Source of the DNA: Gordonia sp. (in: high G+C Gram-positive bacteria)
GTDB lineage: Bacteria > Actinomycetota > Actinomycetes > Mycobacteriales > Mycobacteriaceae
NCBI GenBank assembly: GCA_030152405.1
Contig: JASLJL010000380.1
Span: 1 to 10,937 of the forward strand
Direction: 5' to 3'
Length of the DNA: 10,937 nt
This document shows positions 7,088-10,937 of the stretch, piece after piece. Within the stretch, counting starts at the first letter, position 1. Each line of letters opens with the position of its first letter. The notes beneath the pieces are model-generated. The model had not been told where the DNA came from. It did no database searches and saw nothing but the letters and a program-made list of their open reading frames with translations. A program made the position numbers and the translations under genes.

Positions 7088-7093
7088 ATCTAA
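7088..7093 (-). promoter_or_regulatory. Weak -10-like TTAGAT before the gamma-CA-like gene
   Basis: TTAGAT on the minus strand ends 6 nt before the ATG at 7081, the same spacing as the better -10 elements here. It lacks the preferred A at position 2 (3/6 to TATAAT). The gene has no Shine-Dalgarno, so either an internal leaderless promoter or coupling to thiL would be needed. Confidence 0.25.
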
Positions 7094-7095
7094 TC

Positions 7096-7109
7096 ACGCG
7101 GCGCCGCGT
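7096..7109. repeat. 14-bp perfect palindrome in the thiL/gamma-CA gap
   Basis: ACGCGGCGCCGCGT is a perfect dyad touching the thiL stop codon, 2 bp upstream of the weak TTAGAT element. Its position suits an operator or short mRNA hairpin, but roughly one or two such GC-rich palindromes are expected by chance in 11 kb at this base composition. Confidence 0.35.
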
Positions 7110-8080
7110 CAGTTTTCGGTGAACGACTGCCAGCCGCGGACCGCACCGACGGGCTCACCGTCGACGTACGCGCCCGTCCCCGCGGAGACGGTTCCGATGG
7201 TCGTCCATCCGTCGGGCGTGGTCCCGGCCGGGAACGCCGCCAACAGCACGTGGTCCTCCCCGCCGCCGAGCGCCCATCGCTTGGGATCCACGCCGAGGGT
7301 CTTCGCCGCGTCGTCGAGCCACGTCGCACGCGGCACCCGGTCGGCGCTCACGTCGAGCCGGACCCCCGACGACGCGGAGACCGTGACGAGTTCTTCGACG
7401 AGCCCGTCGGAGACGTCGGTCATGGCGGTGGCTCCGGCGCGAGCCGCGGTCGGTCCGTCGGCCAGGTCGGGCTGAGGGAGACGGTAGGCGGAGACCGCGT
7501 GCGGATGGTCGGCGAGGATGGACGGGTCGGCGCCGTGCTCGACCGCGGCGAGCACGGCGAGACCGGCCGCCGCTCCGCCGAGCGGACCGCTGACCGCGAG
7601 ATCGTTCCCGGGTCGGGCCCCCGACAGCGTGGTCGGCGCGACCTCGTCGAGAACGCCTATCGAGGTGACCGTCAGGACGACTGTCGGAGACGAGACGAGG
7701 TCGCCGCCGAGGACTCGTGCGCCGTACGCGTGCGTCTGCTCGACGATGCCCGCGTTGAGCGCCAACAGCCGGTCGACGGCGGTCTCGGGCGGGCAGCCGA
7801 TCGACACGGTGACGCCGGTGAGCCTGCCCCCCATCGCAGCGATGTCCGCGGCGCTCTGAACGACGGCTCGCGCGCCGATCTGCTCCGGTGACGACCAGTC
7901 GAATCGGAAGTGTCTGCCCGCGACTGCGGTGTCGGTGCTGACGACGACGGGGCCCTGCGCGACGAACACCGCGGCGTCGTCCCCCGACCCGATCACCACG
8001 TCGTCGTTCTCGCGGCGGGCCGCCGCCCGGGTGAACCTCGCGATCAGTTCACGTTCGCCGATCTCGCCCACAGTGGTCAC
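7109..8080 (-). CDS. thiL: Thiamine-monophosphate kinase ThiL
   Basis: 323 aa, family length. It phosphorylates thiamine monophosphate with ATP to thiamine diphosphate, the last step of cofactor synthesis. The AIRS-synthase-like fold shows its Mg/ATP motifs in order: GDDAAV (33-38), STDTAVAGRHF (48-58), ADIAAMGG (78-85), GGDLVSS (125-131), SGPLGGAAAGL (164-174), TDVSDGL (221-227) and GGGEDHVLL (272-280). The start is GTG at 8080, with no Shine-Dalgarno but TAGGAT 6 nt upstream, so the mRNA is probably leaderless. No other thi gene and no thiamine riboswitch is visible nearby. It is first in the block with the gamma-CA-like gene and ung, and is divergent from the DUF3515 gene across a 60-bp gap that holds a long dyad. 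Confidence 0.96.
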   Translation of the reverse strand: MTTVGEIGERELIARFTRAAARRENDDVVIGSGDDAAVFVAQGPVVVSTDTAVAGRHFRFDWSSPEQIGARAVVQSAADIAAMGGRLTGVTVSIGCPPETAVDRLLALNAGIVEQTHAYGARVLGGDLVSSPTVVLTVTSIGVLDEVAPTTLSGARPGNDLAVSGPLGGAAAGLAVLAAVEHGADPSILADHPHAVSAYRLPQPDLADGPTAARAGATAMTDVSDGLVEELVTVSASSGVRLDVSADRVPRATWLDDAAKTLGVDPKRWALGGGEDHVLLAAFPAGTTPDGWTTIGTVSAGTGAYVDGEPVGAVRGWQSFTEN

Positions 8081-8086
8081 GGGGCG

Positions 8087-8092
8087 ATCCTA
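8087..8092 (-). promoter_or_regulatory. -10 element TAGGAT of thiL (leaderless)
   Basis: On the minus strand TAGGAT (TANNNT type) is followed by CGCCCC and then the GTG at 8080. No Shine-Dalgarno is present. Its -35 region falls inside the dyad at 8096-8127. Confidence 0.55.
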
Positions 8093-8095
8093 CGG

Positions 8096-8127
8096 GTCCC
8101 GGCGAGGAGGCCGCCTCCCCGCGGGAC
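8096..8127. promoter_or_regulatory. 32-bp imperfect dyad between the thiL and DUF3515 promoters
   Basis: GTCCC (8096-8100) pairs with GGGAC (8123-8127), and GCGAGGAGG (8102-8110) with CCTCCCCGC (8114-8122). That is 13 of 14 pairs matched, with one extra G at 8101 and a 3-nt centre CCG. It spans almost all the DNA between the two outward-facing -10 elements. If both transcripts are leaderless, neither RNA contains it, which favours a DNA-level role such as a shared operator. GC-rich composition makes chance a real alternative. Confidence 0.4.
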
Positions 8128-8128
8128 A

Positions 8129-8134
8129 TAGTCT
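8129..8134 (+). promoter_or_regulatory. -10 element TAGTCT of the DUF3515 gene (leaderless)
   Basis: TAGTCT (TANNNT type) is followed by TGAGTC and the ATG at 8141. There is no Shine-Dalgarno in front of the start. It is back to back with the thiL element. Confidence 0.55.
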
Positions 8135-8140
8135 TGAGTC

Positions 8141-8695
8141 ATGGCGACTACCCCCGATGAGGACGATGCCGGCCGCGAGGACGCACGACTGAGCCCGGCG
8201 TTGATCGCGACGCTGGTCGCGGTCCCGATCGCGGTGATCGCCTTGTTCATCACGTTCGCGGCCGTGAAGTTCTCCAACCGACCCGACGCCGATCCGATCC
8301 CCGTCGACAGCTACGCGACCACGCAGGCCGAGGGCGCGGAGAAGTGCCCGGCCTTCATCGATCTGCTCCCGGAGGGCTTCGGCGACTTCACCGACAAGTC
8401 CGTCGACGGCGACACCGTCCGGTGGACGAAGAAGGATTCGGAGCCGATCGTCCTGCGCTGCGGCGTGACTCGGCCCGACGAACTCGCCCCGACGAGCTCA
8501 CTTCAGGTGATCGATCCGGTTCAGTGGTTCATGACCGACACGATCGAGGGCCGCGGCCAGGTGTACGTCTGCGTCGATCACCGCCCGTACATCGCGATGT
8601 GGGTGCCCGCGGGCGCGGGCAACGCTCCCCTCACCGACGTCTCCAACTTGATCGCCCGGAACCTCACGCGCGCGCCGCTCGACTTCGGGAAGTAG
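8141..8695 (+). CDS. DUF3515 family membrane-anchored protein
   Basis: 184 aa of unknown function. A short acidic N-terminus (1-17) leads into one hydrophobic helix (about 19-42), leaving a domain of about 140 residues that would face the cell exterior. The domain has the DUF3515 look: a CPAF segment after the anchor (C69), VLRCGV (104-109, C107), VIDPVQWF (123-130) and VYVCVDHRPYIAMWVPAGAG (141-160). C69, C107 and C144 are available for disulfides. The counterpart at this locus in M. tuberculosis is, as I recall, Rv2980. The start is ATG at 8141, supported by the leaderless -10. It converges on gpsA with only 10 bp between stops and has no operon partner. Its promoter faces that of thiL, the only hint of a link. 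Function unknown; family assignment fairly firm. Confidence 0.82.
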   Translation: MATTPDEDDAGREDARLSPALIATLVAVPIAVIALFITFAAVKFSNRPDADPIPVDSYATTQAEGAEKCPAFIDLLPEGFGDFTDKSVDGDTVRWTKKDSEPIVLRCGVTRPDELAPTSSLQVIDPVQWFMTDTIEGRGQVYVCVDHRPYIAMWVPAGAGNAPLTDVSNLIARNLTRAPLDFGK

Positions 8696-8705
8696 AGTCC
8701 GGCGG

Positions 8706-9719
8706 TCAGCCGCGGCCTTCGTACACCTCAGGCTTGGTGCTGCGCCCGAGCAGTGCGACGGACATCTCCTGGACCGTCATGCCCTCGTTGCACACCTGGT
8801 AGACGGCCTCGGTCAGCGGCATCTCGACGCCGTGCTCACGGCCGAGAGCACGGACCGATCGACACGACTTCACGCCCTCTGCGACCTGACCGTTGGTGGC
8901 GGCCTGCGCCTCGTCGAGCGTCGCGCCTTCGCCCAGACGCGCACCGAAGGTGCGGTTGCGCGAGAGCGGCGACGAACAGGTGGCGACGAGGTCGCCGATG
9001 CCCGCGAGTCCGGCGAGGGTGGTGATGTCCGCGCCGAGCGCGGCGCCGAGCCGAATGGTCTCCGCGAGCCCGCGGGTGATGATGGTGGCGATCGTGTTCT
9101 GGCCGTAGCCCATCCCGGCGGCGATGCCGCAGGCGAGTGCGATGACGTTCTTCGCCGCGCCGCCGATCTCGCAGCCCACCACGTCGGTGTTGGTGTAGGG
9201 GCGGAAGTAGCCGGTGACGAACGCGGCCTGCACTCGCTTGGCCTGGTCTTCGTCGGCGCAGGCGATCACCGTCGCCGCGGGCTGTTCGAGGGCCACCTCC
9301 TTGGCGAGATTCGGCCCCGACAGCACCGCGATCTGACGAGCCGGGAAGCCGCTCACCTCGGCGATCACCTCGCTCATCCGCTTACCGGTGGTGACCTCGA
9401 CGCCTTTGGCGAGCGAGAGCAGGATCGCGTCCGGCGCGATGTGCTCGAGCCAGTGGCCGAGGTTGTCGCGCAACGACTGCGACGGGACCGCGCACACCAC
9501 GAGTTCGCGGTCGGCGAGCGCTTCCGCGGGCGAACTGACGGCGGTCAGGTTGTCGGGCAGGGTGATGCCCGGCAGGTAGTCGCCGTTCTCGTGGCCGTTG
9601 GTGATCTGCTCGGCCAGTTCGGGTCGACGGGCCCACATCACGACGTCGTTGCCCGCGTCCGCGAGCACCTTCGCGACCGCGGTGCCCCACGAGCCCGATC
9701 CCATCACAACAGCACGCAC
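8706..9719 (-). CDS. gpsA: NAD(P)+-dependent glycerol-3-phosphate dehydrogenase
   Basis: 337 aa, family length. It reduces dihydroxyacetone phosphate to sn-glycerol 3-phosphate, the backbone of phospholipids, in the cytosol. The Rossmann motif GSGSWGTA (7-14) is at the N-terminus; SLAKG (102-106, K105) and SGPNLAKE (134-141) follow. The catalytic Lys190 lies in [15 protein letters not shown] (184-198). [20 protein letters not shown] (240-259) is the substrate-binding signature. The start is GTG at 9719, chosen because AGGAG sits 5 nt upstream and the Rossmann strand starts at residue 2; an ATG 13 nt further upstream is out of frame. It has a normal leader with a TACTCT -10, unlike its leaderless neighbours. 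It stands alone on its strand, divergent from cofC. It may be the second of two gpsA copies, as in mycobacteria (gpdA2); that is from memory of the locus. Confidence 0.97.
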   Translation of the reverse strand: MRAVVMGSGSWGTAVAKVLADAGNDVVMWARRPELAEQITNGHENGDYLPGITLPDNLTAVSSPAEALADRELVVCAVPSQSLRDNLGHWLEHIAPDAILLSLAKGVEVTTGKRMSEVIAEVSGFPARQIAVLSGPNLAKEVALEQPAATVIACADEDQAKRVQAAFVTGYFRPYTNTDVVGCEIGGAAKNVIALACGIAAGMGYGQNTIATIITRGLAETIRLGAALGADITTLAGLAGIGDLVATCSSPLSRNRTFGARLGEGATLDEAQAATNGQVAEGVKSCRSVRALGREHGVEMPLTEAVYQVCNEGMTVQEMSVALLGRSTKPEVYEGRG

Positions 9720-9756
9720 ACGAACTCCTCATCCGATCCTCGACGCAAGTGCGTCC

Positions 9757-9762
9757 AGAGTA
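9757..9762 (-). promoter_or_regulatory. Candidate gpsA -10 element TACTCT
   Basis: TACTCT on the minus strand is the same hexamer as the candidate rpmB -10. Initiation near 9750 would give a leader of about 31 nt with the AGGAG site. No convincing -35 is seen; the position 17 bp upstream falls within the dyad at 9772-9793. Confidence 0.4.
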
Positions 9763-9771
9763 GACGGCCGT

Positions 9772-9793
9772 TCATTCCGGTTAGGCCGAATGA
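9772..9793. repeat. Inverted repeat in the gpsA-cofC divergent gap
   Basis: TCATTC (9772-9777) and GAATGA (9788-9793) are perfect 6-bp arms around a 10-bp spacer. This operator-like spacing lies between gpsA and cofC, over the expected gpsA -35. Short arms make chance plausible. Confidence 0.3.
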
Positions 9794-9805
9794 GTCCGGC
9801 CGCAG

Positions 9806-9834
9806 GAGATGTGCAGGAAACGATGCTGCACCAT
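9806..9834 (+). promoter_or_regulatory. Candidate cofC promoter with box shared with ppk1
   Basis: ATGCTGCACCATG (9823-9835) contains the -10-like CACCAT (9829-9834), which ends 6 nt before the ATG at 9841. GAGATG (9806-9811) is 17 bp upstream. The box is 12/13 identical to the one before ppk1, at the same distance from its start. The alternative reading is that ATG 9823 is the true start, preceded by AGGA (9815-9818). Confidence 0.4.
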
Positions 9835-9840
9835 GGACTC

Positions 9841-10497
9841 ATGTCCTCACCTGTGCCCGCGGCACACGGCTGCACCGTCGTGCTCGCAGTGAAGGCGCTC
9901 GACGACGCGAAGAGCCGACTCCGACCGCTCCCGCCTGCGCACGACGACCGTCCGGCACTGGTGACCGCCATGCTCGGTGACACGTTGACCGCCGTCATGG
10001 CGACATCCCCGCGCCGAGTCGTGGTGGTGAGCCCGGACGATCGGGTCCACCGGCTCGCCGCGCAGTTCGGCGCGGACGCCGTCGACGAACCCGCGCAGAC
10101 CCCCGCCGGGTGGACCTCGCTGAACGCGGCGCTCGCCCGCGGAGCGCACGACGCCGACGGCTTGATCGCCTACGTACAGGCCGATCTGCCTGCGATGCGG
10201 TCCACGTCGTTCGGCGAAGCGCTCGACGCCGCCTCCGCGGCGCTCCTCGACGCGCCCGCCGCGTTCGTGGCCGACCGGGCGGGCACCGGCACGGCGCTCC
10301 TCGTGGCGCGGGCGGAGTTTCCGCCGCTCTTCGGGCCCGACTCGGCAGCGGCCCATCGTGGCGCGGGGGCCGTCGAACTCGACCCGGAACGTCTCCGGTG
10401 GCCCGACGTGCGCGCCGACATCGACACCCCCGACGACCTCGCCGCCGCCCGCGCGATCGGCCTCGGCACTCGGACCTCGCGGTTGGTCGGCGGCTGA
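9841..10497 (+). CDS. cofC: Phosphoenolpyruvate/2-phospho-L-lactate guanylyltransferase (F420 biosynthesis)
   Basis: 218 aa. CofC (FbiD in mycobacteria) joins GTP to phosphoenolpyruvate or 2-phospholactate to make the activated side-chain precursor of coenzyme F420. The nucleotidyltransferase-like fold shows [13 protein letters not shown] (15-27), metal-binding ADLPAM (114-119), [13 protein letters not shown] (142-154), [10 protein letters not shown] (164-173), GAVEL (176-180) and DIDTPDDL (193-200). In mycobacteria this enzyme uses phosphoenolpyruvate, so the same is likely here. The start at ATG 9841 matches the M. tuberculosis N-terminal length as I recall it. An in-frame ATG at 9823 (adding MLHHGL) has a weak AGGA site and cannot be excluded. 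The open frame reaches back to 9598 across the gpsA start, which is not credible. The ppk1 start follows 47 nt after the stop. Other F420 genes are not in the window. Confidence 0.93.
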   Translation: MSSPVPAAHGCTVVLAVKALDDAKSRLRPLPPAHDDRPALVTAMLGDTLTAVMATSPRRVVVVSPDDRVHRLAAQFGADAVDEPAQTPAGWTSLNAALARGAHDADGLIAYVQADLPAMRSTSFGEALDAASAALLDAPAAFVADRAGTGTALLVARAEFPPLFGPDSAAAHRGAGAVELDPERLRWPDVRADIDTPDDLAAARAIGLGTRTSRLVGG

Positions 10498-10509
10498 CCG
10501 AGCGTCGGC

Positions 10510-10538
10510 GAGACATCCTCGTTCACATGCTGCACAAT
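10510..10538 (+). promoter_or_regulatory. Candidate ppk1 promoter with box shared with cofC
   Basis: GAGACA (10510-10515, 4/6 to TTGACA) is 17 bp from CACAAT (10533-10538, 4/6 to TATAAT), which ends 6 nt before the GTG at 10545. It is embedded in ATGCTGCACAATG (10527-10539). No Shine-Dalgarno precedes either possible start, fitting a leaderless ppk1 mRNA. Confidence 0.45.
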
Positions 10539-10544
10539 GAGTCG

Positions 10545-10937
10545 GTGAGCCCTGCTGACGACGTCGACGCACCCGCCGCGGACGACCTTCCCGCCGCCCT
10601 TCCCGCCGAGACGGTGATCCCCGCGCTGGACGCCGATCTCCCCGAGGACCGCTTCCTCAACCGAGAGCTGAGCTGGCTCGACTTCAATTCGCGGGTGCTC
10701 GCACTCGCCGAAGACGTCTCGATGCCGCTCCTCGAACGGGCCAAGTTCCTCGCGATCTTCGCGTCGAACCTCGACGAGTTCTTCATGGTCCGCGTCGCCG
10801 GACTCAAGCGACGCGACGAGTCGGGCCTGTCGGTCCGTTCGGCCGACGGCCGCTCCCCGCGCGAACAGCTGCAGATGATCGCGTCTCGCACGCAGAAGAT
10901 CGCTGCACGGCACGCACGCGTCTTCCTCGACTCGGTG
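10545..10937 (+). CDS. ppk1: Polyphosphate kinase 1, N-terminal part (3' end beyond window)
   Basis: 131 codons from the GTG at 10545, running off the right edge in frame. Ppk1 reversibly polymerises the terminal phosphate of ATP into inorganic polyphosphate. After a variable Ala/Asp-rich lead (about 1-37) comes the diagnostic N domain: [18 protein letters not shown] (about 38-55), [20 protein letters not shown] (about 63-82), [20 protein letters not shown] (about 83-102) and the [11 protein letters not shown] end. The catalytic histidines lie beyond the window. An in-frame ATG at 10527 would add six residues (MLHNES); GTG 10545 is preferred because a -10-like hexamer sits 6 nt before it, no Shine-Dalgarno is near either start, and homologue N-termini are variable. 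It is 47 nt after cofC on the same strand. Confidence 0.95.
   Translation, partial: MSPADDVDAPAADDLPAALPAETVIPALDADLPEDRFLNRELSWLDFNSRVLALAEDVSMPLLERAKFLAIFASNLDEFFMVRVAGLKRRDESGLSVRSADGRSPREQLQMIASRTQKIAARHARVFLDSV

Noticed and set aside
8081..8140. Thiamine diphosphate (TPP) riboswitch upstream of thiL
   Set aside because: Only 60 bp separate thiL from the divergent gene, the characteristic CTGAGA core is absent, and the thiL mRNA seems leaderless.
8696..8705. Terminator between DUF3515 and gpsA
   Set aside because: The 10-bp gap holds only a weak 4-bp stem near 8703-8714 and no T-run.
8832..9980. Plus-strand open frame over gpsA
   Set aside because: Shadow of gpsA, running across the gpsA/cofC intergenic region into cofC in another frame; no domain seen.
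1..10937. Mobile elements, CRISPR, tRNA/rRNA, or a novel defence/biosynthetic system
   Set aside because: No transposase, integrase, direct repeat array or RNA-gene signature was found; all large genes fit a conserved actinobacterial housekeeping order. The HNH protein is the exported DUF1524-like type, not a defence-island nuclease with partner genes.

Overview
The window is a high-GC chromosomal stretch from an actinobacterium, most likely a mycolic-acid-type member of the Mycobacteriales (Gordonia/Williamsia/Mycobacterium relatives). This rests on three things: the GC-rich codon use, the actinobacterial forms of the proteins (GQDPYP-type Ung, DUF3515, the F420 enzyme CofC/FbiD), and a gene order that I recall from M. 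tuberculosis as the Rv2972c-Rv2984 neighbourhood (HNH protein, recG, DAK2/FakA-like, ung, thiL, DUF3515, gpsA, cofC/fbiD, ppk). Genus cannot be fixed from the sequence alone. The window is densely coding; the largest gap is 264 bp.

Layout. Left block, minus strand (1-4506): a FakA-like DAK2 kinase subunit, recG overlapping it by an ATGA junction, and a membrane-anchored HNH-family protein cut by the left edge. Then plus strand: rpmB (zinc-ribbon bL28) with its own promoter, a leader hairpin and a strong intrinsic terminator, followed by a crotonase-family gene. Middle block, minus strand (5883-8080): thiL, a gamma-carbonic-anhydrase-like protein and ung, read in that order, with an ATGA overlap between the last two. 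Divergent from thiL is a DUF3515 membrane-anchored gene (plus). gpsA (minus) converges on it. On the right, cofC/fbiD and the 5' part of ppk1 run on the plus strand to the edge.

Functions are mainly housekeeping: DNA repair (RecG, Ung), translation (bL28), fatty-acid/phospholipid input (FakA-like, GpsA), thiamine diphosphate (ThiL), F420 (CofC) and polyphosphate (Ppk1). I see no mobile element, CRISPR array, tRNA, rRNA or defence/biosynthetic island, and no convincing new multi-gene system.

The points worth a second look are regulatory or active-site details. Several genes have no Shine-Dalgarno but a -10-like hexamer exactly 6 nt before the start codon, suggesting leaderless transcripts. 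cofC and ppk1 share a nearly identical 13-bp box at the same distance from their starts. A GC-rich dyad fills the 60-bp gap between the back-to-back thiL and DUF3515 promoters. The rpmB leader folds into a stable hairpin. The carbonic-anhydrase-like protein has Glu in place of the third zinc histidine. The crotonase lacks both hydratase glutamates but has an isomerase-type Asp.
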